Source: Chara braunii
Taxonomy: Eukaryota; Streptophyta; Charophyceae; Charales; Characeae
Reading direction: 5' to 3'
NCBI GenBank assembly: GCA_003427395.1
Contig: BFEA01000012.1
Coordinates: 2,102,711-2,135,263, forward strand
DNA length: 32,553 nt
This document shows, piece after piece, positions 24,901 to 29,361 of the stretch. The first letter of the stretch is position 1, and each line of letters opens with the position of its first letter. Both the position numbers and the translations under genes were made by a program. The notes below the pieces were generated by a model. The model saw only the letters and a program-made list of their open reading frames with translations. It was not told the origin of the DNA and searched no databases.

Positions 24901-25857
24901 GCCGAAAAAAACAGAAGAAAACACGAAAAATAATAATAATAATAACAATAACAACAATAGTAATATCATTACCAGTCACCGCTTTTCGCCAATCCGGACA
25001 TTCTTTTTGCCATCAATTTTGCCGTTAATCGGGGGGTCGGGCCTGAATCGGGCCTGAATCGGGCCTGAATCGGGCCTGAAATCGGGACTGAATCGGGACT
25101 GAATCGAGACCAAAATTGATGGGCCAAAGGGACAATCGTCTTCAACAAGACCGCGAGTCTTTCTTCACGGGATCTGGAAGGAGCAGTTGGCGAGTTGATG
25201 AGCACAAAATAAAAGGGAGAAGGGAGGGGTTGGCGAGTTGATGAGCACAAAATAAAAGGGAGAAGGGAGGGGNTGGCGAGTTGATGAGCACAAAATAAAA
25301 GGGAGAAAGGAGGGAGGGGTTGGCGAGTTGATGAGCACAAAATAAAAGGGAGAAGGGAGGGGGACATTGCCCAGATTTGTATTCCCCTTTATGCAATCAA
25401 TTTCTAGTTTGCATTCATGAAGAGGTTCTCGTTTACTCACAGGGTCTGCACGTCCGTTCCCAGCCCCGACAAGCCGATGTAGAGTCTGTCGTGAATCTTG
25501 AAGATACGCTGAAAATCAGTGGCGATCGTTTGAAGCTGCACACCGAAACGCCGATCGCTAGCGATCGCGAAGCAGTTCTTTCCCACCATAGCCACAATGG
25601 CACCGCCATTGTAAGATAGAATCTGCAGCACGGCAAACACCATGAAAACCGCGAAAAAAAAGATGTACTTAAGATAGATGTGCAGACCAAACACGGACAA
25701 GGGCGGGAAGGAAACGGGAAAGGGGGCAAGGCACTCGGTCGATCTAGTTCCATTTCATGAGGTTGATAGAATAGACAAAGCAACGGGTGGCGGGACGTAA
25801 AGCGCAATCAAGCAACGTGGAATTGACATCAGACCACATGTGAGGAACGGGAAGGAA

Positions 25858-25934
<77 letters not shown>

Positions 25935-26650
25935 CGATTTAGTGTGACAATATATACTGTCACATGATATAAGAGCGCCAAAGCGACATATATATATCGT
26001 CCCATGACTATATATTATATATATATATCGTCACAGTTTGTCACGGCCCCTCGTTTGTTGTCCTCTTCTCTCTCTCTGCCTACGGTTTTACCGGGCAGTT
26101 CTGTTTGTGACGATATATATCGTCACAAACAGAACTGCCCGGTAAAACCGTAGGCAGAGAGAGAGAAGAGGACAACAAACGAGGGGATATATCGTCACAA
26201 ACAGAACTGCCCGGTAAAACCGTAGGCAGAGAGAGAGAAGAGGACAACAAACGAGGGGCCGTGACAAACTGTTTCGTCGGAGTTTATATGTGCTTGTATG
26301 TGGGACTTGTCATCTAGGATTTGTTTCCCCCTGTTTTGTTGTGTAAAGGCTGTTTCCTTCCTCTTTTCTTTGCCTCTTTGCCCTTTGGCTGTGTGCAAGT
26401 GGGTCGATATGACACACGGAGGTGGGGGCAGCCGCCGTTCAACCTACATCCACGTGGGCGGCCTTGTACGCAAGAGGTTTTGAACAGGGGGAGTTGTAAG
26501 TAAGAAGATAAAAAATTAATTGATTTTTTCTAGTGTTTTTTCGCTTTTGCGCTCTGACAGCTTTGTGACAATATCCTGTCTCGCGCGTGCACAGACGCGC
26601 GTGAACTAACATGAAGTTGACCTCAAATAATGTCTGAAATAGTAAGACAC

Positions 26651-26725
<75 letters not shown>

Positions 26726-27354
26726 GCTCCGCCTGCCTGTTATAGAGCCTCCCTCTCGCTTTCTCCCCTCTCCCCCCCGAAGTTGTCTGCCAAACTCTCC
26801 GCCTCTCGGATTCTCTCTCGCTCTCTCTCGAACGTCGCCGGCCTCCTGAGTTCCTGATCCGTCCATCCAAATCAGTGGAAACTGGAGCGCCCAAATAAAC
26901 CGACCCTGATGATCATCTTCACTACCGCCTTCGTCGCCATCAACATCATCCTCCAGATTGCCTTCAACAACATCATCACCCTCCGCCTAATTGCCTTCAT
27001 CTCCTTCATCATCATGATTACCCATGAGCCATCGACCGATTATGGTGTTCTTTCTCCGACATTATCGACGGGCTAACACTCGACAACCTCGCCATCACCA
27101 AACGTAGAAGCAATCACATCAACAGCAGTGAATAGCCCCCCATCATGATCGGTGGATAGCGATGAGCGATATGCTTGGGCTTTCGTGCTGTGAGAGAGAG
27201 AGAGAGAGAGCGCTTCTCATCGTCATATTCGACAACACCAACTACTTGTAGTTCGGGACACGGGTCACCCTCCATAGCCACTAACCTCAGTTCATCATCC
27301 TCGACCTTGTTGGGATCGGGACGGGCACCGCGGGAAGCAAACACTTACCGACAT
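3425..27354 (-). CDS. PBC1: Proteasome subunit beta type-3 gene, seven exons
   Basis: Non-catalytic beta-3 subunit of the 20S proteasome core, which degrades ubiquitin-tagged proteins in nucleus and cytosol. Minus-strand exons are 27354-27349, 25622-25441, 22307-22200, 20915-20826, 19400-19316, 15594-15500 and 3473-3425. All six introns are GT-AG, and phases match at every junction. The coding lengths (6+182+108+90+85+95+49) sum to 615 nt, that is 204 residues plus TAA, the usual plant PBC1 length. Diagnostic blocks are SYNGG and [10 protein letters not shown] near the N-terminus, [69 protein letters not shown] and a C-terminal LKGRMD. As usual for beta-3, there is no propeptide with a catalytic threonine. 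Introns are packed with repeats, and intron 6 holds a whole gypsy element. No frameshift or stop is seen in the exons, so the gene looks intact. Family identity is very secure; exact exon 1 is the least certain part. Confidence 0.95.
3474..4438. other. PBC1 intron 6, 3' end before the gypsy insertion
   Basis: No gene recognised. It contains purine-rich sequence at 3530-3640 and a segment at 4250-4350 that on the minus strand has an AATAAACATATACC stretch, possibly an old LTR remnant. It ends in a run of 41 G (4361-4401) next to an unresolved base at 4360. Confidence 0.4.
4361..4401. repeat. Poly-G run of 41 bases beside an N
   Basis: Uninterrupted G from 4361 to 4401, preceded by GCCCGGGGC and a single N at 4360. 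Such length is rare in nuclear DNA, and the adjacent N points to a read or assembly artefact. Confidence 0.9.
4439..5650 (+). mobile_element. 5' LTR of element A
   Basis: Starts TGCGAGGGTT. The first ~317 bp match the 3' copy at 11328-11637, including ATGGCC...CAACAGGC, CGCCAGTTGGTTACATCCGC and CCTTGGCGGAGACTGAAGC. The remainder to about 5650 has no second copy in the window, so its end is inferred from the candidate primer-binding site and the start of gag. No coding sequence is expected here. Confidence 0.65.
5651..5667 (+). promoter_or_regulatory. Candidate primer-binding site of element A
   Basis: TTGGATACCATGCTGCG starts with the expected TGG and resembles the element B site (TGGTATCATAGCG) apart from small indels. 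The LTR does not end in a clear CA just before it, so the assignment is weak. Confidence 0.35.
5863..7740 (+). pseudogene. Gag of element A, with zinc knuckle
   Basis: Structural capsid/nucleocapsid protein of the retrotransposon, broken by several stops and shifts. Visible parts: an Ala/Ser/Gln-rich N-terminus (5863-6080); a charged, coiled-coil-like Arg/Glu/Leu stretch (6085-6290); a Gln-rich linker (6590-6700); the capsid core with [13 protein letters not shown] and [12 protein letters not shown] (6735-6900); and a second capsid segment (7108-7536) with [18 protein letters not shown] and a basic tail. The nucleocapsid motif [14 protein letters not shown] at 7587-7628 is an exact CX2CX4HX4C zinc knuckle. 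Confidence 0.85.
7905..8354 (+). pseudogene. Aspartic protease of element A, active site altered
   Basis: Retropepsin-like region. The active-site block reads [15 protein letters not shown] at about 7998-8045. The catalytic Asp is kept, but the Ser/Thr of D-S/T-G is Ile (codon ATA at 8016). The flap and C-terminal part follow at 8217-8350 with [18 protein letters not shown] and HFNWYRK, in another frame and ended by TAG. Between them lie several stops. Confidence 0.8.
8359..9380 (+). pseudogene. Reverse transcriptase of element A, YLDD mutated to YLND
   Basis: Copies retroelement RNA into DNA in intact relatives. In order: linker ending [48 protein letters not shown] (8740-8770); a stop at 8809; the DLKSEYHQI block after a frameshift near 8840; [27 protein letters not shown]; then [10 protein letters not shown] (9019-9048). 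The catalytic YLDD reads YLND, codon AAC at 9031, which removes a metal-binding Asp. Then [12 protein letters not shown] and a thumb region, ended by TAG at 9379. Loss of activity is certain from the stops alone. Confidence 0.92.
9382..9800 (+). pseudogene. RNase H domain of element A
   Basis: Would remove RNA from the RNA-DNA hybrid. It begins [10 protein letters not shown], then [17 protein letters not shown] with the first catalytic Asp. After a frameshift near 9520 come [28 protein letters not shown] and [10 protein letters not shown]. The final catalytic Asp of the usual DALSR motif is Asn here (AAC at 9750). It ends with TGA at 9801. Confidence 0.85.
10000..10825 (+). pseudogene. Integrase of element A
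   Basis: Inserts retroelement DNA in intact relatives. The N-terminal zinc domain (HHCC) is visible as [10 protein letters not shown] and CQVCQRDKP (10000-10135), with a stop in the FWWP segment. The catalytic core has MDFMD (first Asp, about 10195-10210), a frame change, [11 protein letters not shown] (second Asp, 10360), and NGQAEQMNR with the Glu (10460-10485). The core continues to a TAG at 10541. A C-terminal part at 10544-10825 ends at a TAG inside GERV.V. The triad residues survive, but the frame does not. Confidence 0.9.
10875..11286 (+). pseudogene. Integrase C-terminus and chromodomain of element A
   Basis: First segment reads [20 protein letters not shown] and YPVFHAS, then TAG (10992) and LAPFS, the GPY/F-type end of gypsy integrases. 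After a shift, 11074-11286 reads [12 protein letters not shown], a Pro/Arg-rich insert ([11 protein letters not shown]), then [20 protein letters not shown] and a helix. This fits a divergent chromodomain, which directs integration of chromoviruses to certain chromatin. It ends with TAA 25 bp before the polypurine tract. Confidence 0.75.
11312..11327 (+). promoter_or_regulatory. Polypurine tract of element A
   Basis: AAAGGAGGAGGGAGGG directly precedes the TG of the 3' LTR, the position of the plus-strand primer in LTR elements. Confidence 0.85.
11328..11640 (+). mobile_element. 3' LTR of element A, truncated
   Basis: Begins TGAGGGTTTGG and follows the 5' LTR with small indels until GAAGCTAC near 11637, where similarity stops. 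The remaining ~0.9 kb of the 5' LTR is absent. The flank shows no copy of the 5' flanking CATAG, consistent with loss of the end rather than a short LTR. Confidence 0.8.
11941..11998. repeat. (GA)n microsatellite
   Basis: About 29 uninterrupted GA units, then ATGAGGATGATGATG. It lies near the broken 3' end of the gypsy element. Confidence 0.97.
12219..12422. repeat. Interleaved direct repeats A-B-A-B
   Basis: A 33-bp unit starting GTGTTCTGGTT occurs at 12219 and 12345. A 40-bp unit starting GCAATCTGGAATC occurs at 12305 and 12383. So an A-B block was duplicated, and the spacer between A and B shrank from 53 to 5 bp in the second copy. Confidence 0.9.
12955..13490. repeat. Degenerate minisatellite around ATGTGGGCTGG
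   Basis: The phrase ATGTGGGCTGG (or ATGTGGGCCAG, ATATGCGGGCTGG, ATATGCAGGCTGG) recurs at irregular 30-60 bp intervals. It is followed each time by a short G/T-rich stretch and a GTGCCAC/GTACTA-like end. Old and diverged; the unit boundary is unclear. Confidence 0.6.
13653..13694. repeat. (CA)n microsatellite
   Basis: About 21 CA units preceded by a T-rich run. It lies inside PBC1 intron 6. Confidence 0.97.
13915..14530. repeat. Three diverged tandem copies of a ~205-bp unit
   Basis: The anchor AATCTACA(A/G)..C..CAATTTTCAG occurs at 14042, 14245 and 14456, spacings of 203 and 211 bp. Each copy also has CCTAGAAAGAT or GTGGAAAGAC upstream. Copies 1 and 2 have GGGGTACTTTTCCCGTTGGCC downstream, then AGAGC..CAAAAATGG. 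The length and arrangement resemble a satellite monomer. Confidence 0.85.
14531..15499. other. PBC1 intron 6, 5' part
   Basis: T-rich and pyrimidine-rich sequence on the plus strand (14830-15260), an AT-rich stretch near 14640-14720, then unique-looking sequence up to exon 6. No gene recognised. Confidence 0.5.
15500..15594 (-). CDS. PBC1: PBC1 exon 6
   Basis: Acceptor tttgcag precedes GAACCTGAG, and donor gtaagt follows TATATTGT. It encodes [31 protein letters not shown] and two bases of a Val codon. The match to the plant beta-3 C-terminal region is almost residue for residue. The exon is separated from exon 5 by 3.7 kb and from exon 7 by 12.0 kb. Confidence 0.97.
16311..16612. repeat. 141-bp duplication, each copy ending in a CT tract
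   Basis: TTCAGTTAAAAAACGCACGC begins at 16311 and again at 16452. About 96 bp are almost identical, and each copy runs into a CT microsatellite (16407-16451 and 16549-16612). The second CT tract passes into GT repeats (16613-16648). Confidence 0.93.
17215..17273. repeat. (CT)n microsatellite
   Basis: About 29 CT units followed by CCCCCCCC, in PBC1 intron 5. Confidence 0.97.
17940..18390. repeat. Cryptic tetranucleotide repeat block
   Basis: A 450-bp stretch built almost entirely from four-base units: GACA, AACG/AACA, GACC, CCAC, GAAA and GGCA. Perfect runs include CCACCCACCCAC near 18176 and GACAGACAGACA near 18211. It probably arose from one tetranucleotide array that drifted through single-base changes. 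It reads through on both strands without being coding. Confidence 0.9.
18555..19037 (+). CDS. Unrecognised plus-strand reading frame in PBC1 intron 5
   Basis: A 160-residue frame starting [12 protein letters not shown]. No family, motif or membrane segment recognised. Its last 16 or so codons run into the hairpin element at 18988-19100, and it lies antisense within an intron of PBC1. Both facts argue that it is chance or transposon-derived. Kept only as a possible frame. Confidence 0.1.
   Translation: MKALCNLSGCGQWRQKYFGAVARYPTSPLLCPWPQERTVLNALFSKNWRNELFSSTMGQTPGIRSFRRGSRMLNSQFNLESIIRPRNKEFDEKPLPGNTYNGAFYSSEISKSKVRTKSSSQQQLILFTASHCGDCICRDERKTQSYLLPPNTTYSHYSCI
18988..19100. mobile_element. 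Hairpin element H1 (foldback/MITE-like)
   Basis: Two 48-bp arms (18988-19035 and 19053-19100) are inverted copies with two mismatches. They start GCTACCTTCTTCCCCCGAA and end ..CTGTATTT around a 17-nt loop AGACTGAGAGATACCCC. Related copies occur at 23107, 23481 and 23749. Too short to encode a transposase, so it would be mobilised by another element. Confidence 0.85.
19101..19315. other. PBC1 intron 5 between hairpin H1 and exon 5
   Basis: A-rich (19155-19200) then G-rich purine sequence (19235-19290) immediately downstream of the exon 5 donor in gene sense, where it reads pyrimidine-rich. No gene. Confidence 0.5.
19316..19400 (-). CDS. PBC1: PBC1 exon 5
   Basis: Acceptor cgagcag precedes GCAATTC, and donor gtaaga follows GACATG. 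It encodes [28 protein letters not shown] and ends in phase 0. The block matches beta-3 [12 protein letters not shown]. The first residues (QFSS) differ from the land-plant ELAK but keep frame and length. Confidence 0.96.
19401..20825. other. PBC1 intron 4
   Basis: Unique-looking sequence at 19401-20150. A diverged direct repeat CTGGTAGTTCCTGCCC.../CTGGCAGGTCCTGCCC... (20153-20187 and 20261-20294) flanks an imperfect GA tract (20210-20246). A G-rich stretch lies at 20630-20690, and a GGACGGAG tandem repeat at 20758-20812. No gene recognised. Confidence 0.6.
20758..20812. repeat. GGACGGAG tandem repeat next to exon 4 donor
   Basis: About seven 8-bp units (GGACGGAG, GAACGGAG, GAATGGAG, GCATGGAG, GGACGGA). 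It ends roughly 13 bp from the exon 4 donor site. Confidence 0.85.
20826..20915 (-). CDS. PBC1: PBC1 exon 4
   Basis: Acceptor gggatggcag precedes GTTTGGGCC, and donor gtaaga follows GGTGCAAA. It encodes [29 protein letters not shown] and two bases of the next Lys codon. The donor lies about 15 bp from a GGACGGAG tandem repeat (20758-20812), which reads as pyrimidine-rich sequence on the gene strand. Confidence 0.97.
20916..22199. other. PBC1 intron 3
   Basis: Holds a C17A9 run (21371-21396), CA tracts at 21479-21500, 21869-21919 and 21938-22023, and an unresolved base at 21934 between the last two. No gene recognised. Confidence 0.6.
21869..22023. repeat. Compound CA microsatellite with an internal N
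   Basis: CA tract, then about 18 bases containing TTCTTTTGTGGAGT and N at 21934, then a second CA tract passing into CACG variants. The N suggests that two contig ends were joined inside the repeat. Confidence 0.95.
22200..22307 (-). CDS. PBC1: PBC1 exon 3
   Basis: Acceptor tgtggcag precedes ATACCAG, and donor gtgagc follows GAGAAGAG. The first base completes a Leu codon begun in exon 2. The exon then encodes [29 protein letters not shown] and ILYEK, ending two bases into the Arg codon finished by exon 4. This is the beta-3 helix pair with the typical plant REERDMKP stretch. Confidence 0.97.
22673..22741 (+). mobile_element. Short poly-A-tailed element, copy 1
   Basis: CCTAGGCTACCAGAGTGGCC and a GC-rich body of about 45 bp are followed by 25 A. 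Copy 2 lies about 120 bp downstream in opposite orientation. This resembles a truncated SINE-like retroposon; the family is unknown. Confidence 0.4.
22862..22971 (-). mobile_element. Short poly-A-tailed element, copy 2
   Basis: On the minus strand it starts CTAGGTTTACCAGCATGGCC, has a GC-rich body of about 90 bp and ends in 18 A. The shared start and tail relate it to copy 1 at 22673, with a longer body. Confidence 0.4.
23107..23224. mobile_element. Hairpin element H2
   Basis: Imperfect inverted arms CCGTCTTCACC...CACGGTCATT...CAGCTGTAT and TAGATACAGCG..AATGACCGTGCG...GGTGAAGACGG. Same family as H1, in opposite orientation as judged from the loop. Confidence 0.75.
23481..23627. mobile_element. 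Hairpin element H3 with duplicated arm end
   Basis: Arms CCGAATACAACG..CGGTCATTATCGCTATATT and AGCGCTATAACTACCGCACG..TGTATTCGGGCGAAG surround the loop TGACTGAAAGATACCCC. The right arm end is repeated once more (23587-23618), a tandem duplication inside the element. Confidence 0.75.
23749..23851. mobile_element. Hairpin element H4
   Basis: The most diverged copy. Arms 23749-23792 and 23810-23851 around AGACTGAAAGATACCCC (23793-23809). The loop is better conserved than the arms. Confidence 0.7.
24251..24445. mobile_element. GTCACA element F2 (one arm plus core)
   Basis: Begins TATCGTCACACTGTGAATCGG and GAGCGCAAAGGCGGAAAAAGAC like F1. It then continues into a core with CACGTGGATGATGG and GCACGCAGCCAAAAGGCAAAG, also found in reverse at 26361-26574. 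The other arm is missing or different. Confidence 0.65.
24513..24565. mobile_element. Partial copy of the palindrome unit
   Basis: CGTCACAAACAGAACTGCCC and GGTAAACAGTAGGCAGAGAGAG match the unit at 26117-26186, then stop at a TA repeat. Confidence 0.7.
24611..24868. mobile_element. GTCACA element F1, complete foldback
   Basis: Inverted arms 24611-24697 and 24778-24868 (about 87-91 bp, few mismatches) start TATTGTCACACTGTGAATCGG and end ..CCACCTGTTCAT around an 80-bp core. Both ends lie in TA-rich sequence. Encodes nothing recognisable, so non-autonomous. Confidence 0.85.
25034..25110. repeat. 12-bp minisatellite (AATCGGGCCTGA)
   Basis: About six units of AATCGGGCCTGA or AATCGGGACTGA in tandem, in PBC1 intron 2. 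Confidence 0.93.
25187..25365. repeat. 43-47-bp tandem repeat, four copies, one N
   Basis: The unit TTGGCGAGTTGATGAGCACA, then AAATAAAAGGGAGAAGGGAGG, starts at 25187, 25230, 25273 and 25320. The copies are nearly identical. The N at 25273 sits exactly at a unit boundary, so the true copy number may differ. Confidence 0.95.
25441..25622 (-). CDS. PBC1: PBC1 exon 2
   Basis: Acceptor ctgctgcag precedes ATT CTA TCT, and donor gtgagt follows CAGACCCT. It encodes residues 3 to 62 and two bases of codon 63. It carries the first beta strands of the proteasome fold: [31 protein letters not shown], and [12 protein letters not shown] at its end. It sits between two clusters of inverted-repeat elements and 76 nt downstream (gene sense) of a 43-bp tandem repeat that lies in intron 2. 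Confidence 0.97.
25860..25932. repeat. (CT)n microsatellite
   Basis: About 36 CT units in PBC1 intron 1, just before a block of TA repeats and GTCACA ends. Confidence 0.97.
26034..26271. repeat. Perfect palindrome with 83-bp arms and an extra direct copy
   Basis: Arm 26034-26116 is the exact inverse of 26189-26271. Between them, 26117-26186 is a direct copy of the right arm lacking its last 13 bases (CCGTGACAAACTG). The unit contains CGTCACAAACAGAACTGCCC and a short GA run. Ends are CAGTTTGTCACGG, so this shares the GTCAC end type of the neighbouring elements. Confidence 0.93.
26361..26574. mobile_element. GTCACA element F3 (reverse copy of the F2 type)
   Basis: Contains CTTTGCCTCTTTGCCCTTTG, CACACGGAGGTGGGGGCAGCC and ATCCACGTGGGCGGCCTTGT, ending TTTTGCGCTCTGACAGCTTT and TGTGACAATAT. 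This is the reverse complement of the F2 layout (24251-24445). Confidence 0.65.
26652..26722. repeat. (CT)n microsatellite
   Basis: About 35 CT units in PBC1 intron 1, followed by pyrimidine-rich sequence to 26830. Confidence 0.97.
27349..27354 (-). CDS. PBC1: PBC1 exon 1 (start codon plus one codon)
   Basis: Reads ATG TCG followed directly by the donor gtaagt. Beta-3 proteins begin Met-Ser and then a hydrophobic residue before SYNGG, and exon 2 starts exactly at that third codon, so these two codons complete the N-terminus in phase 0. It is the only ATGTC-plus-donor combination I found between exon 2 and about 28.9 kb. The preceding transcribed sequence would be 5' UTR. A different start exon cannot be excluded without a transcript. 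Confidence 0.8.
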
Positions 27355-28080
27355 CTTGTACGCAGCTCGCCAAACGCCTCAGATCTCGTCGGGCCCCTGC
27401 TGGCAGCGCTCACCGTCCTCGATAGCTCACCGTTGACCAACAAAAGCCTTAGGTATCAATGAAGCACTGAAAGGCCCGCCTACCTGTTCCACACCAACAC
27501 AGGCTATGGCGCCGTTACGCATAACCCTTCACCTCCACAGGCAGATGTTGCACATGAGCGGGGCTCCTTGACAAGGACAAGGGGCCTTCGCCACGTCCCT
27601 CCGTAACACGCTCCCTACCTAACCAAGTTTACGGTGAGGGAACCGGGGGGCGGTTTTTTACAAGAAACGATGTGTTCTATTTCACACAACGGGGGGTACC
27701 TGGGTGCTTGGTTGGTCTCCATGGAGGAGGACAGCAGAATGGGGGATTGTGGGGTCTGGAAGGAGTGCCACTGCGTTAGAGGTAGCCTAGGGGAGTACGG
27801 CTCCGGGGCAGATTTCCTGAGCTCTGAGGACAAAGGCGGGGGGGGATCCCTTAGGAGCTTGGTTGGGACCCCGCACACGGTCCACTAGCCGCAGGGTTTA
27901 GTTGCACAAAGTCCGTCTCGCTAGTTGAAGGTTTAGTTGCACGGAGTCCATTCCGACCGGTGTGACCCAGGGTGGCCACAGATGGCCACATAATCTGGTG
28001 GTGGAAATTTCTTTTCTGTTTTTTTGTTCCTTGTGAAGTCCACCCATTGGGTGACGGGAAAAGAAAACAAGGTGGGCATC
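27355..28080. promoter_or_regulatory. 5' UTR and promoter side of PBC1
   Basis: Lies upstream of the PBC1 start on the minus strand. It is of mixed composition, with no obvious TATA box within about 120 bp of the ATG. A GGTTTAGTTGCAC.. phrase is repeated at about 27894 and 27929. The plus-strand frame at 27634-27888 resembles nothing I know. Promoter function is inferred from position only. Confidence 0.35.
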
Positions 28081-28304
28081 TAGTGCAGGGTTGCAGATTC
28101 TAAATGACGAGGGGGAAAAATAAAAATAAAAAAAAAATGATGAGGGATATCGTTAGAATCTCATCATTTTATTTATTTATTTATTATTTCTAAATATTTT
28201 TTTGTATTAAAAAATGGCATAGCAGAGTCAATAAATCGGAGGTTGTTGTTTTGTATTTTGTCTGCGACTTTTTGAACGACTTGAAGTGGCATCACATTTC
28301 ATAA

Positions 28305-28457
28305 GGCCTCGCTTGACTACTCTTCAAATGTGCCAAATGATATTGAATCCTTCGATAAAACACGAAAAGGTGCATTGCCATGGCCTCGTTCCACTACTCT
28401 TCAAATGTGCGAAATGATATTGAATCCTCCGCTAAAACACGAAAAGGTGCATTGCCA
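28305..28457. repeat. 77-bp tandem duplication
   Basis: GGCCTCG.TT.(G/C)ACTACTCTTC followed by AAATGTGC(C/G)AAATGATATT starts at 28305 and 28382, with a handful of mismatches. Confidence 0.93.
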
Positions 28458-29340
28458 AACTTTTGTCTTTTGTATTTGAGTTGAAAAGTAGTGAAGCAAC
28501 ATAAAACGTCATATGTTGAGGTCACCTATAGTGGTGCCTGGACCCTTGGGTCCACTACTTATTTTCTACTGGGAATTTTTGGAACCGAGCACCCAGGTCC
28601 GTCCACCATTATATTAAAAAAAACAACCAAACATATAGTTTTAATCTCCTTTCTGTAAAAGTTGCTAAGGTGTCTCCAAAACACTAAGCTTCTCTAAACC
28701 ACTTCAAACCCACTTATATGTTGCTACAGTGTAAAACATTTATCCTCTAGTCGGTTTGGATCATGCAACGAAGTTTAATAATAAAAGTTGCTATAATACG
28801 CTTATTCAACCAATCATAATTTTGAAAACACAATTGTTTATTATTTGCCATATGATTAATAACCCCATTCCTTTTCATGTCTGAGTCAAATAACTCCACC
28901 TTTTGGTCAACGATAAATCATCAAGATACCTCATAATAGGGTCCAGACTTTGTCTCGTGAGGATGAAGTACCATATATGTGATCTCAGTATTTCAGTGTT
29001 CATCTTCGAAAAAATATTACAGTCAGACAATACCACCACAAATATAGTATGGATTAAAATACTCACTCCCTTACATGCGAAGTTTATTTTCATTCATGCT
29101 CTATGAACCATATTGCAAATGGTGTAGGAAGCAATAGAATAAGTCATAGGATTGAAATTCTCCTTTGTTACATCAGTCGTTTCATTTACTTAAAATATCT
29201 TATTATTTTTTTCTTAATAATTAAAGGGTTTTAATTTTACACGAAGTCGTTTTTTTTATATTTGACATTTCATTTATCTCCAACACCTTACTATGTTTTT
29301 CTCAATAACTGAATAGTTTAAATTTAGCACGAAGGCACAT

Positions 29341-29361
29341 CGTTGTTTATATAAACAACGA
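29341..29361. repeat. 20-bp perfect palindrome
   Basis: CGTTGTTTATATAAACAACG is its own reverse complement. Could form a short hairpin; function unknown. Confidence 0.85.

Larger units (their letters stand above)
25623..27348. other. PBC1 intron 1
   Basis: Holds CT tracts at 25860-25932 and 26652-26722, the large palindrome at 26034-26271, element F3 at 26361-26574, a CAT/TTC-rich stretch (26905-27020) and a short GA tract at 27192-27210. No internal gene recognised. Confidence 0.7.
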
